A stretch of DNA of 64,000 nucleotides from Chytridium lagenaria (lineage: Eukaryota > Chytridiomycota > Chytridiomycetes > Chytridiales > Chytridiaceae): NCBI GenBank assembly GCA_025449115.1, contig JAHLKC010000073.1, positions 62,001 to 126,000 of the forward strand, in the 5' to 3' direction. The notes beneath the pieces are model-generated. The model was not told the DNA's origin, made no database searches, and worked only from the letters and a program-made list of their open reading frames with translations. Made by a program: the position numbers and the translations under genes. Every line of letters starts with the position of its first letter. Within the stretch, counting starts at the first letter, position 1. Of the stretch, positions 36,958 through 49,416 are shown one piece after another.

Positions 36958-38149
36958 GAATATTGTTTTTGTTTTTTGTTGTTGTTGTTGTCGTCGAAAA
37001 ACCTCTTTCATCTTTTGATTTCTTTAAAAAAATGTCTTTTTTATTTCTGGTTTTCTTTTTGTTGGGTATGAAATCTCTTTGTCTCTTTTCTCTTTTTTTT
37101 GTTTACGTCAACACGTTTTAATGTGTTTTGTTTGTTTTTTGGAGAAGGATCTTGTTATAGCTATTATCTGTTTAATAATGAACAATTTTGGGGCACCCCT
37201 ATGCAGCTTAATGTTCAAGTTGAAAGAAGGTTCTGTTGATGATGGAGCTATGGTGGTTTGCATGGTTTACATTGGGATGGGATGGGATATGGATGGATGG
37301 GATGGATGGATGGATGGGATGGATGGATGGATGACTCTTGTTTGAATGAATAAAAGTGGATGGATGGATAGATGGATAGCTAGTCTAGGTCTATCTATCT
37401 TAGGAGGTGAGTAGTGGTGAAAGCACAAAGCCTGCTGTCAACAACACCGCCGCAGATACATAGAGTAATAGCAGTACATGTTCATATAATGTATGTAATT
37501 GAACACAGCCATGAAAAGTTTACGCCGCCATTGTTTTTTATATATTCAATAAATAAAATAAATAAATAAATAAAATAGAAAATGAGGCTGATGCTATTTG
37601 AAGAAGAAGAAGAGAGTTTGCAGCCTTCCTTTCTATTACATATCAAATATTATTAATTATTATTAAAATTTAATTTTAATTAATTTTAATAAAAATAATA
37701 ATATAATAATAATGTCTGCCCCCCCTAATATTAATACCTAAAATAAATTCTTGTCTTGAATCATTTTTTCATTTTCAGACAAGACATATATTATTATTAT
37801 TATATAACCATCAGCACTTTCTTTCTTCTTCAACCCATCAGTGTTTTGCATTATCATATCAATCCATCACCGTCATCACATCCATCCATCCATCCATCAC
37901 CGTCATCACATCCATCACATTTCACATTCATCACATCCACATTCATTCTCCTTTGAAAGGGAAAAAGCATCAAACTACTTTACTGCATAGGATTAAGGAA
38001 AAGGGGGTAAGAAGATCCCCATTCTCATTTCTGTAATGTGTGTTGAGACCGCGTTTCAAATCTACATATCCCTTTGCATCCATCCATCCATCCCATCCAT
38101 CCATCCTTTATTAACTCAAACCTTTACAAACAAAAAGATCCATCAACCA
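36958..38149. repeat. Microsatellite-rich spacer upstream of chitin synthase
   Basis: No gene is seen. A GGAT/GGGAT run lies at about 37275-37375, an AAAT run at about 37546-37576, AT-rich tracts at 37640-37720, a CATC run with CACCGTCATCACATC units at about 37870-37945, and a CATC run at 38078-38105, just before the chitin synthase start. Confidence 0.8.
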
Positions 38150-41100
38150 TGAGTGCTCCACCTCCACTCGGCTACAATAATGGCCAACCCGTCTACTACC
38201 CACAGGGCGGCAACGTCCCTCCTCCAGGCCCACCTCCACCCGAACAACAAGGCCTCCTTAACAACAATGCCTACCCCGGCCCCAACCCCGATTCAAACCT
38301 CTACCGCCGTCCCACCGCCATCCTCAAAACCCTCGGCCGCGGCAACACCTCCTACGCCAACCCCTCCAACGAACCCCGCACCATGGTCCGTCCAGACCGT
38401 CACGTTGACCTCCCCCGCATGCTCACCACCGCCCGTCCCCTTCGCGAATTTGAGCAAACTCCACCCACAGCCGCCAAAGTTGCCACGCTGAAACGGCAAG
38501 CTCAGCAAAAGAAACCGCGGTGGGGACCTGCGAACCCGTGGGTGGCCTTCTCTTGGGCTGTGACGTGTTGCTTTCCGTTCTTTTGTTTAAGCATGTGTGG
38601 GATCAAGGGCCCCGGACCGCAGCAGGCTTGGAGGGAGAAGGTGGCCTTGTGTTGGATTGTGTTGGGGTTGTCGGGGATTGTGGTATTTTATATTGTGTTT
38701 TTCAATGGGTTGTTGTGTCCAACAAAGTTGATGGAGAGGAACAACATTCAGTTGAATCCGGCAAGTGAGTATCTTGATAAGAGTGTTGATTGTGGATAGT
38801 ATGACCGTAGATAGTGCGAGCATAAATAGTGCGAGCGAGCGTAGATTGTCCGAGCGAGCGTAGCTTGCTCCCGAGGGGATCGGAAGCGGTGGCGCGCAGC
38901 AAAACCGCCCTTTTCCTATAATCACTCCAACAATCTTATTTCTTACTAATGGTTATAATTAGATGGATTCGTTGTTCGGGGAGTCATGTACACCACCAAC
39001 AAGGTCAAGTCACCCTTTGGCAACCTGTTTCAGGACCTCGTGTTTGCCTTTCCAGGTGTCGACCTGACCTCCCAGTTCTCCGAGCCCTTTGAAGTCACCA
39101 ACGCGTGCAGCAGCCACATTGCCCCTTTTGCCACCCTCAAATACCCTTGCTCCAACGACCCCAACGGCTGTCTGGATGTCAATCAACTCAGTCTCCAAGA
39201 TGGCGGTGACTATGGTTTTGTCCGTTACGAGAGGGGCTCCCAGCCCAACTTTAAATTCGACCCCAACGTCATTCTCTCGTACGATGATATCAAGAGACGT
39301 AACCTTACCGTCATCAACCAAAAAGTCGTCAACCTCAACTTTTACCTCTCGAGCTTCCCCGATCCTATCCCGGATGACCCTGTTGATACCTTTATCCGTA
39401 CCGCCCACACCCTTGGTGACGGCACTCTCTATATTGCCCGGAACCCTGGCATCCGTTCCGCCGTTGAGGAATGTGTCACTAGAAAATACTTTGCTGGCAC
39501 AACCTCTATTCTCCCCACCCAATGCATCCTCTCTATTATGATCACCATGATCACCACCGTTATGATTCTCGGCATCGTTGTCATCCGGTTCCTCATGTCC
39601 ATTGTCTTTGCATGGTTTGTCGCAGCCCGTCTTTCACGGACACCCACTCCTGATAAAATTCGCGAACGCGATTACTACATGATCAAACCCAACACTCCTC
39701 TCCTTCGCGTTCAAAACGATGACGGCGATACCTCTTTTGCTTCATCTCAAGTCGGGGGTTACCTTGCCGCTGGGAACGCTGTGAACCCTAAAAGAACCGC
39801 CTGTCTGCCAATTTACGCTCTGGCGATGGTGGTCTCGACACGGACCTTCACACCATCCTTCTTGTCACGTGTTACTCTGAAGGCGAGCAATCCCTCCGTA
39901 ATACCATGGAATCTCTGGCGGCCACTGAATACCATGACGAGAAGAAGCTTCTCTTTATCATTGCCGACGGCATCATTACTGGTAAAGGCAACCCCAAATC
40001 CACGCCGGACACCATTATTGATATGATTGAACTTGACACGGAGCTTGGAAAGAACCCGAAACCTTACTCTTACATTGCTTGTGCGAGTGGAAGCAAGCAA
40101 TTGAATATGGCCAGGGTGTATTGTGGAAAGTTTGCGCATAAGGGACGGTTGATTCCGACTGTTGTGGTGGTCAAGTGTGGGACTGAAGAGGAGAGGGCTG
40201 CGGGAGTGAAACCGGGGAATAGGGGGAAAAGAGATTCGCAGCTCATTTTGATGAAGTTTTTTATGAGGGTGACGTTGAGGGATAGGATGTGTCCTTTGGA
40301 TTTTGATTTGTTTAGAAAGATTCATCATGTAAGTTTGTTTTTTTTCTTCCAATTTCTACTTTTTGTTCTTGGTATGGTTTTTCGTTGTCTTTTTTTCCAC
40401 TTTGTACTTTTGTTTCTCCTTCCTCTTTCTGTTCTTGGCATTGCTTATAATTAATTCCTCCTTTTCGATTTTGATAGATCACTGGCTTTACCCCCGACTT
40501 TTACGAGATTGTTCTCATGGTTGACGCTGACACGATGGTCATCTCCGATTCTCTCCGTGCCATGACCAACTCGATGTACAACGACCCCAAGATCATGGGT
40601 CTTTGCGGCGAAACCCGTATCGACAATAAGCGTCAGTCCTGGGTGACCATGATCCAAGTCTTTGAATATTTCATCTCCCACCACCTCGGGAAAGGCTTTG
40701 AATCCATGTTTGGCGGTGTCACCTGTCTCCCCGGATGTTTCTGCATGTACCGCATCAAGTCTCGTCGTGGGGATGAATGGATTCCAGTTCTCGTCAACCC
40801 TGATATCGTGGAAGAGTATTCCACGAATGAGGTTGAGAGTCTGCATCAAAAGAACCTGTTGCTTCTTGGTGAGGATCGGTTCTTGACGACGTTGATGTTG
40901 AGGACGTTTCCGAAACGCAAGATGATGTTTGTCCCCAAGGCCCTTTGTCGAACCGTTGTGCCTGATGATTTCATGACGCTTCTCTCCCAACGTCGTCGTT
41001 GGATCAACTCGACCATTCACAACCTCATGGAACTCGTTAAACTCCGAAACCTGTGTGGAACCTTTTGTTTCTCGATGCAGTTTGTGGTGTTTATGGATTT

Positions 41101-41886
41101 GATTGGAACAGCGATTCTACCTGTATCGTTGTGCCTCACGTATTACTTGATCTATGTGTCGATTGCCAAGAACAAGTATGTGGATATAGCGAGTTGGTTG
41201 AACTTGGCGGCCCTTGTGTTTGTGATTTTCATGCCGGCGCTTTTGGTGATGTTGACGAGTCGAAAGATGTCTTATGTGCTTTGGATGATGTTGTATTTGG
41301 TGGCGTTGCCGATTTGGCAGTTTATTTTGCCGCTTTATGCGTTTTGGAACTTTGATGATTTTAGTTGGGGAGCTACCCGGTGAGTGTTTTTTTTCTTTTT
41401 TTTTTTCTTGGTTCTTTTTCTGTACACTCTTTTTTTTGATGGTGTTATCTTGTTTTTTCATTGCTTTTCGACCACCTCTATCGTTCCCCCCGCCTCGTGT
41501 GATTTTTTTCAACCACCTTTATCGCTCCCCGTCTCGTGTTATTTTTTTGTTGTCCTTTTCAATTCATCCCGTTATCCTTCCCCCGCCTCATATGTGATTA
41601 TATATATTAACTTAAACCCTCCTCTAGCCAAGTTGCTGGAGCCAAAGACGAGAAATCAGGCCACGGCGATTCGCACGGAGATTTTGATGCCAGTGCTGTA
41701 CCGTTTTTGAGGTGGGAGGATTATGAGGTGGCTTGGCGACGTAATGTGAATGATCGACGATCGAGGATGTCGATGGCGACGCCGTCGATTGATGGAAGGC
41801 CTGGGTCGCAGATGTCGTTTGGGAGTGGGAATGGGTCGACGATTGATGTGGATGCGGATGAGGATGAGTTTTTGGTGAGGAGGTGA
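38150..41886 (+). CDS. Chitin synthase, class IV-like (division 2)
   Basis: A plasma-membrane GT2 enzyme polymerising UDP-GlcNAc into chitin. Exons are 38150-38764, 38963-40328, 40478-41379 and 41628-41886, joined in phase. The N-terminus is Pro-rich, followed by a transmembrane pair ([40 protein letters not shown]) and an extracytosolic domain. A further TM segment (about 39535-39620) leads to the catalytic core, with VMLVDADT-type Asp in [41 protein letters not shown] and the product-binding QRRRWINST (about 40988). Four to five C-terminal TM segments follow. [16 protein letters not shown] and QRRRW without a myosin motor fit class IV rather than V/VII. One frame break, a missing A in the AAAA at 39790-39793, lies at the junction before [16 protein letters not shown]. 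The next gene downstream is another wall-type GT2 enzyme on the same strand. Confidence 0.92.
38765..38962 (+). other. Chitin synthase intron 1 with GAGCGAGCGTAG repeats
   Basis: A 198-bp GT-AG intron holds imperfect repeats of the type GTGCGAGCATAAATAGTGCG and CCGAGCGAGCGTAG. It is longer and more GC-rich than most introns in the window. Confidence 0.7.
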
Positions 41887-42978
41887 TTAATTGGGGGATT
41901 TTGAGGTGGCGCTGAATTTGGCGGATGAGATGGAGTCGTGAGGGGAAGTGTTTATTTTTTTTTTTTTGTGGTGTTGTACGCTGTTTTTGCGTGATTTTGT
42001 ATATCCCCCTTCACCCCTCTACTCTTTACCTTTTACTGTCATCTGGTATGATTCTCATGTTTTCACGTTTTTTTTTTTTTTTTTTTTTTTTCCCATGGAA
42101 TTTCTTTTTTTTCTGTTGGTTCTGTTGTGCTTTGAAGAAAAATGGTTGTGTATTTTAAACTTTTTTTTATGGGTGTGAAGTATAACTATAAACTTTTTTT
42201 ATGGAAACTCTATATGTGTTTTTTGTGTGGGTTTTATTCCCCGCCGCCACCGTCCTGTTTTTTTTTTGTTGTTGAATATCTGGTATGTGTTGTATTTCTT
42301 GTGAAAATACTGGGGGTTGGGTTTGTTTAGGTATTCTTTTATGAAGGTTTTTGTAAGTCGTTTGAAGATGATGATACTTATCCAGCGAAACCGTACAGCT
42401 TCATTATGGGCGGCAAAGGGCAGATGGATATTTACATTGCACCCACACAAACAACTACGACAATTGATACGTTCTTGTACTATATATTATCAGCTGCATG
42501 CATTTTCTGATATGCGATGACTCTCAGTCTCATATCAGCTGCATGCATTTTCTGATATGCAATGGACTCACAGTCTCATTTAAATACAGAAGGATGAAGT
42601 TATGGACGAATCAATTATCCAGCTTTTAAAAGTCCGGCGTTAGATTTTTAGTCCAGAAGATCAGACAATATCTTACCCCTGGTCGTTTTCTTGATTTGAG
42701 CCACCCTGCCTTGCAAGCAACGGATGCTTGAAATTCAAGTCCTTATTCGTTCATCAGTGAGTGAGCGAGTGGATCTCCAGTCCTTTATCGTTCAAAGAAA
42801 CACATACCATCAGCCATTCGTTCATAGTGAGTGAACGACTCAGGACAGCGCCCAGGAGCCACATCTCAACAGGCCGTCCTCTGACACTCCTTATGTCAGA
42901 CATCTCTATTTACGAAGCGTAAACACATGAGTCCTTGAACGTTTCCCCCCCTCCCCAATAACAACCGCACAACCAAAA
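41887..42978. other. Spacer between chitin synthase and Cps1-type synthase
   Basis: Poly-T-rich 3' region of the chitin synthase (41940-42300), then a 47-bp tandem duplication (42486-42579) and sequence with repeated GTGAGTGA(G/A)CGA motifs (42760-42840) upstream of the next start codon. No gene is seen. Confidence 0.6.
42486..42579. repeat. 47-bp tandem duplication
   Basis: Two adjacent copies share TATCAGCTGCATGCATTTTC followed by TGATATGC(G/A)ATG; the second copy has a few substitutions and one extra base. Confidence 0.8.
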
Positions 42979-45324
42979 ATGTTCTACCTCACAAAAGACT
43001 ACCTCCCCGTCTTTGTACCTCTCGGCTTCATAGGAATCTACAGATGGTTCTGGTACATTGTCAAACTCCTCGCCTTTTGTCTCTACAAACCTATCCAACC
43101 TCGTCGTCGATCCCGTTTCATCGCCAACAGAGATGTCACCATCCTTGTTCCAACCATCGACTCTAGTGTTGAGATTAAAACTGCAACGTTGACTTGGCTC
43201 GCAAATCATCCCTTTGAGATTATCTTTATCACGACAGAGAAAGCGAGGAAGGAGTTGGAAGCGTTGCGAGAGAGGTGGATCCGGGTGGGGAGGTGGTCAA
43301 GGTTATTACTATTGCGAAACCGAATAAGAGGAATCAGATGACGGCTGGTATTAATCATGTCAAGACGGAGATCACTGTGTTTTGTGATGATGATGTTATT
43401 TGGCCGGATACCATGCTAAAGTACATGCTGGCGCCGTTTGAGGATCGAAATATGGGGGAGTGGGTGAGTGCTTATAGTCAATTTTCGTTTTGGGAGTGAG
43501 GCTGATTTCTTTTCTTGCTTGCAGGTACTAGCCAAGTCGCGATTCCTATTGGCAAAAGAATGACCATATGGGAGATATTGGCATCATTCCGACTTTCGGT
43601 GAGTTTTTTATATCAACCTGTTTTGGGATCTCCGTTTTGGTTTCTTTGACCTTTTGCTAATTGCCTCACACAGATGCGAAACATTGAAATTACTTCCTCA
43701 ACTTACATTGACGGTGGCGTATGTTGCCTTTCAGGCCGTACTGCTGCCTACCGCACCTCCATCCTCCGCGACCCGCATTTTCAATGGGAGTTTACACACG
43801 AATTCTGGGTCGGTAAATACCATCAACACTCGGGGGACGATAAATTCCTCACCCGATGGATGCATTCTCACGGCTGGAAAACCTACATCCAATGCTGTCC
43901 TGAAGCCGAGCTTCGATCCACTTTTAAAGATAATTGGCGGTTCCTCAAGCAACTTCTTCGGTGGACTCGGAATACTTGGAGGTCGGATATTAAGAGTTTG
44001 TTTCGGGAACGACATGTGTGGAAACGACACCCGTTTGTCGCGTTTTCCATGCTTGATAAATTCTTTAACCCGCTCACCCTTCTCGCTGGTCCCATTACTG
44101 TCGCGTATCTCAGCACGTTAAAAGATGGGAGTCTCCCGATTTGGATCATTGTGATATCTTACCTGACTTGGTTGATTATCACACGACTCATTAAATACGC
44201 TCCGCATTTTGTGAAAAGACCGCAGGATGTGTTTTGCATACCTGTGTGGCTTGTCTTTAATCTGGTCTTTGCTGTGATGAAGGTGTATTGCTTGTTTACG
44301 CTTTATGTCACGGACTGGGGACGAGGGTGGGTGCTGATGATGATAAACATGAAAGGGAGGATTTATCGATTTATGAGCCGCGTTGGATGGATAATGATGT
44401 GGTGGTGATGGAGAAGGCGGAGGAGGAGGAGGTGTATGAGGAGGATGATGGTTTTAGTGATGAAGGGAGTCTTGACGGGGAGAGGATCGCGACAGAACCT
44501 GTTATGAGAAGGCCGTCGCTTCTTTCGCTTATACGTCGAACTCGTGACTCTCAAGCTACGCCGCCTTCGTCCAATCGCAGCTCGTTGGCCCCTGGCACTC
44601 CTTTACGTCGTTTTGATGGTAGCCTGACTGCGTCACCGAGCGCTGCTTCTTTGCTCCAGAGTTCACCGGCTTTGTCTACTGCTCCAACCCGTCATCTCCC
44701 TTCTCTTACACGGTCTCTCACCCTCCCTATGCGCTCAGAATCGCCGCCCACATCCCACCCTACTTCCTTGCACAACGTGGATGGCGTGAATATCGGTACA
44801 CCTATGGTTCAACGTGCCGCCACGGTCTTATCTTACGCGTCAGCACCTGCACCCACATCCATGCCCACCGCCTCCCCTACGAAATCCACATTAATTCACA
44901 TTGAAGAAACCGAATTCCGTCCTAAACGTCTTCCCTCCTCCCCTCAAGTCCGTCACCACCCACCCCCACTCAACGAACCTCGCATCATTAAATCCGCGAT
45001 GCGGAAACCCGTAGACACTCTACCGAAACCGGCCCCACCGACATGGGGATGGATGTCGTCGCTTTTTGTTGGGGGTCGGTGGAGTCGGTGGAGGCTTCTG
45101 AGAGTGGGTTCTTGCAGAGTTTGGGGGGGTCTGGGTATGAGGGAGTTGGGAAACGGGTGGTGTTGGTGCCGCCTGAGCCTGTGAGATCGAAGATGGAGGA
45201 GTTGGCTGCAAAGTTTGATTCGTTGGAGAGGTATTCGGGGAGGGGGAGGGAGAAGGTTGATGTTGTTGTTGAAGAGGTGGGGAGGGAGGAGAAGCGGAGG
45301 GAGGAGAAGCGGAGGGGTGGGTAG
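42979..45324 (+). CDS. GT2 polysaccharide synthase, Cps1 type
   Basis: A membrane glycosyltransferase of family 2, hyaluronan-synthase-like. Fungal Cps1 proteins make a wall or capsule-associated polysaccharide. The start MFYLTKDYLPVFVPLGF gives an N-terminal TM segment. The catalytic core has VTILVPTIDSS, the DDD motif in TVFCDDDVIWPDTMLKYML, STYIDGGVCCLSGRTAAYRT, SGDDKFLTRWMHSHGWKTY and the acceptor motif QLLRWTRNTWRSD. Three to four TM helices follow (about 44055-44310), then a long acidic, Ser/Thr/Pro-rich cytosolic tail ending in Lys/Arg/Glu repeats and TAG at 45322. Introns lie at about 43463-43525 and 43600-43672. Four single-base breaks, mostly short by one G, occur near 43275 and in G runs at 43454-43458, 44317-44320 and 45071-45075; the protein continues in register after each. 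Adjacent to and co-oriented with the chitin synthase. Confidence 0.88.
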
Positions 45325-45715
45325 TTTGAATTTTTGAGGGAAACGCCGTTGTGTTTTGGTTGCCATTTGTTGTTTCCTTTTTTACGTGTATTTTAGCCCT
45401 GTATTTTTTTTATGTGTGTACTTGAACCAAGCAGTGATAATTTATTTTAAGTGGAATTAAAGTGTATGCATAGTCGAAACGCCATTATACATTCTTTATC
45501 AACGAAAAACTATAAAAGTCGTTCGTTAACGATAGTTTGTCGAACGAACCTTAAAAAATAAAGGTGTGGAGAAAAGGAGGTTATTATAGTCATGGCTTGA
45601 TCATAGGGTAGGAAATGCAACAAGAGAGTTAAGAATTGTATGTTACTAACAAAAACGACATAGAAGGGGTAATTAAAAAATTAAAATAGCACATTAAATC
45701 TAAGCTATCCCTACA
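45325..45715. other. Convergent 3' spacer
   Basis: Region between two converging genes (plus-strand Cps1-type synthase and a minus-strand hypothetical). AT-rich; no gene or clear signal seen. Confidence 0.5.
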
Positions 45716-47307
45716 CTACTGATGGCTTCTCCTCTTTCCACCAAAACCCCACAAAATTCCTCTTCCCCTCCAAATCCCCCGCCGATACCGCCCCAGAACC
45801 ATAAAGATTCCCACGCCCAAACGCCGACAAGGCCGACATGGACAAGGATTTACGAATACCCTTTGCCTCTGCAGCAGGGGCTGCGTCTCCTGTTGCTGTT
45901 GGGGGTTTTGGGGGATGATGGGGGAGATGGCATTGTGCGGGTTGAGGCGATTTTTTGGAGGTAGGAGGTTGGGGTGAAGAGGTTTGAGGTTGGACGGGGA
46001 CGGTGAGGGTGGAGTGGTGGGGGTGGTGATGGGGGAGGTTTGGAGATCGGGTGATGGAGTGGGAGGATTTCCGGAGGTTGTGGTTACGAGTGGTGAGGTG
46101 GTGTCGTGATCTAGGGATGATGGACGGACGTACATCTCGTAGGGTGTGGTGTAGATTTTGGAGTGGACGCGGGGAGGTGCTACGCGTGTGTCTTCTTGGG
46201 AACTTTGATTTGCGGATAAGCGAGGTAAGGAGAGTTGAATGGGTTTGATGTCATTGGGAACTAACGCGGATCTCTCTGAACTTTTAGACGATTCTAACGC
46301 TAATTCTGTTTTTTCTTCCTGGTTTCTCATGGCCTCTGCAATATGAAGTGGAGGCCCCATATCAGCCTCATAACCGGGTGGAAAGACTTTTAACGGGATT
46401 TGTGGGTTGAGTTCCGTTTGTGAGTCACGAATAACGGAGGTAGATGAAGATCCAGGACTGATAGCTACGCTTGAATCGGAGGATGTAAGTGGACTCCCGG
46501 GTTTTGTGAAGCGGTGTTTAATATTCTCAAGACTGCGCTTGAAGTTGATCGAGGTTTTGCCAATGTTGGTTTTGACTTGATCGAAAATGCCTGTCAATGA
46601 GGGTTTGGTGTTTGTGGAGATATGGGTGGAGGACGGACCGACGTTCACTTTGAAAAGCGTTAGAATGCCAGATCGAGAGCAAAGAAAGGTAACTGCAAAA
46701 AAAACCAGTAAATACCAGAGCTGCGAAGAACGGGAGGCACGTTGCTCCCTAACGATTGTGGGGCCGGGTAGGGGTTAGCTGAGAAAAGCCTCTGCTCGTC
46801 ACTAATAGCTCTGTGGTCTGCAACAACTGGCCCAAAAGAACTTTGAGGTGCAGTGGATGTTGAGATGTTTAGTGGTGATCCAGCTTCTGCTTGAGTAGTA
46901 TGGAAGGGACATTCTTGATGTAAGTCCAAAGAATGCTGCGGATGGCCTTGCGAAGGCATGGCTGGATGAATCGGGAAGGTGTTTGCTTCCATCGCAGCGG
47001 ATATCATCTGTGACGGCTTGATGACTTCAGTAGTTTTGCTTTCTGTTTTGATTCCGTCAAAGAATTATAATTAAATTTTGACTTTGCTTTTTTTATTGGA
47101 ATTGGCTGAAGGCCCAGCAAAAATAGTTTTCGTGTGCTCTGGCCTGTGGGTTTCAATCGATGCTACCACTGAACAGCGTTCATGTAGATGGCCTCTTGTT
47201 ACCGCCGCAGTGGATGGACATGTAGAACCCTCAATCATTACACCATCAGTTCTCAACTGAATCCCAGCATTCGATGTAACAAATGAAGGTTCGTAAAGAA
47301 ATTCCAT
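45716..47307 (-). CDS. Hypothetical Ser/Thr/Pro-rich protein
   Basis: I do not recognise a family. The likely start is 47307 (MEFLYEPSFVTSNAGIQLRT). Further minus-strand segments follow at 47007-46716 (FPIHPAMPSQGHPQHSLDLH) and 46692-45716 (GPSSTHISTNTKPSLTGIFD, then KTSINFKRSLENIKHRFTKP). The body is disordered, with many Ser/Thr/Pro and one basic helix-like patch. Between the second and third segments a 23-base stretch with GT...TGCAG ends (46693-46715) must be skipped for the frame to stay open: either an extremely short intron or an indel. An internal stop near 47070 also requires an intron. The C-terminal end differs between frames near 45900, so the true stop is unsure. Confidence 0.4.
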
Positions 47308-47920
47308 CTCCTCTGCTGATATCAGGAACGTGCAACGAATCTGTGTTGGTAATTAGCAAACGAGGCATACTCTATTCAGTGTATGAGTGAAAAGCATCAA
47401 GGCTCTTGAATCTTATATATCGCCTTTGTTATCAAGGACTCAGCGATTTAGGATTAACTTTGACCCCAAAGCTTGCGTCACGAGTGAGAGATGTTTTGTT
47501 CCTATCATGGGTGAAAGGTGTTGCTCCATATTATGCTTTTAGAATTATATTCAAGATTCAGGCTCCTTTCGAACTTATACTTTACAGCAGTTGGCAGTGC
47601 TCCTTACGAGTAAAAATTGATTAGTTGCGCTCACTAAATCTACTTGTAATTACTTTCCGATACATTATCATACTTCATATTTTTATACGCACTCTTTTCC
47701 TACGTAGAAGCAGGAGCTGATAAGGAATTAACTAGTGAATAAGCAACGTTCACGGCTCAAAGGAAGCACATAAACAGCACGGCCTCTTAAAATAATTTTT
47801 GAGATTCCGAGCGGATTTGGGAGAACTGAAACAAGGGAATTCGGAGTGTTTGGCGAGGACATGCTTTATTACGGATTGTGGCAATGACTATGAGGTTAAT
47901 GTGCCATTAACGGGATGTGG
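47308..47920. other. Spacer before the permuted repeat zone
   Basis: AT-rich sequence without a convincing gene; the frame at 47406-47624 has no family features. Confidence 0.5.
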
Positions 47921-48530
47921 AGGATGGTGATGAAACAATATCTATAGGCTAGTATGGAAGACTGAGGAGCAGAGCCCATTTATTATCTGAAAAAATAAAA
48001 TAAAATAAGTCAGAGTTACTAAATATTAAATTTTCTTTTATAAAAACCCGCTTCATTATATTCAAAGAATAATGCCCAAACAAACGAACCAAGAGAGTGT
48101 GCCGCCAGCAAATCCATTGACAAGTTGTGGCCGTGGCATCTCCAACTATGGTCGTAGGGTCATGCAGACAGACCGGTATTGAATTTACGCCAAACCAGCG
48201 TCTGCGGTATGCACCATCAGACCAGATGTTAAGACTGTCCTTGACTTTCAGGAACGTCTCAAACCTGAACGTATAGAGGAGTTGTTCAACTGGAAGTTTT
48301 CCATTCCGTCTTTATATGTTGAATTAAATCATATGGACCTTTCAGATAGGGTGGGTCCCCATCAAGAATTTAACAACTTACTTTACAATCTTACGTAGAA
48401 TAATATTGCTCAGAATGTAAACCACTTTTGGACTATTTTTGACGTGAAATTTTGAAACACCCGTCAATGAGAAAACTCTACCTAAAAGTATAAGAATAAA
48501 AAAGAGGTTAAAGAACAGGTGTGATTCATC
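47921..48530 (+). repeat. Block B, copy 1, of an unknown dispersed element
   Basis: Strongly similar to 57949-58580 over about 600 bp with scattered substitutions and small indels. It includes GATGAAACAATATCTATAGG and a frame beginning ATGCCCAAACAAACGAACCA (48072), encoding PPANPLTSCGRGISNYGRR before a stop. In this copy block B comes before block A. Confidence 0.85.
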
Positions 48531-48984
48531 CTCATTTATCTATTCATTAATATTTATTTTTAAAATTATTTTGCTAATATGTCTACTATTGTATGTTGTA
48601 AAAGGGTTCAAAGGTTTAAGCGCGTCGTCAAACTGAAGCGCTAGCCTGATGCCTTCAGCAAGCCATTCTTACATCCCTTTCTCTACGTGAAAAAAACTGA
48701 AATATATATAATGGTAAGAAGCCTATTGACATGCTTGGTAAGCTTCATCAAATTCTTTCACATGAACTTACAAATGCAGCTATGCATCCTGAGGTTTGGG
48801 AATTTACTGATTTTGGGAACACAAAACGTTTGTATTGCTTGATGATTAGTACAATGAGAGGAATCCAAGGGAGTCATTAGAGTCATTGTTGGTACTGCGC
48901 TTCACCCCTACAACGCCAAGGATCTCTATACAGGAGAATCTGCGCCATCCTCAAATGCCCTTCGGAAAAATCAACACATGGCAG
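48531..48984. other. Unassigned part of the repeat zone between blocks B and A
   Basis: About 450 bases with no counterpart at the second copy as far as I can see by eye, and no convincing gene. Confidence 0.4.
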
Positions 48985-49280
48985 ACAGTTACATAGGAGG
49001 GATTGGAGGTAAGGTTGGGGTTAAGCGGGTCAAGGTCATCCTGGATTGTCCATGTATTTGACTAAAGGGGTACCAATAGCCCTAATCACATGGCGGTTTT
49101 GGCGTTACAAGCGTCCTTTGTGGTCATGGCAAATAGGGAGTTGTTGAACATTTAAAGTGAGATACCTGTTCTAAAAAAGTATCTTGGTCATCTTGGATTG
49201 GTTGATTTGGAACGGCAGAGAAATCTACTTGGTAATAAAGGTAACCCAAGGATTATTAATTTGTTGACTGACAATGTAAT
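48985..49280 (+). repeat. Block A, copy 1, of an unknown dispersed element
   Basis: Similar to 57650-57945, from ATAGGAGGGATTGGA to TTGTTGACTGAC. The corresponding frame of the second copy encodes GHPGLSMYLTKGVPIGSPDH followed by MAVLALQVPFAVMANRVLLN; here it is broken by several indels. Confidence 0.85.
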
Positions 49281-49416
49281 AATATCTTTTTAGCTGAGTT
49301 ATTACAATATAGCAATCCACTTCATCTGAGCACGGATTTTGCTTTGATTGGCCTTGAAAATAAGTGTCATGTATACCGTGATGCCACGGTGGTAACTTCA
49401 CTTTAGTTCATTTTTT

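Noticed and set aside
37756..38149. CATC-type repeats as a possible CRISPR-like array
   Set aside because: These are tetranucleotide microsatellites with no unique spacers; the host is eukaryotic.
38811..38880. Structured GC-rich stretch in chitin synthase intron 1 as a possible tRNA or ncRNA
   Set aside because: Only imperfect GAGCGAGCGTAG repeats; no cloverleaf or conserved A/B box pattern could be drawn.
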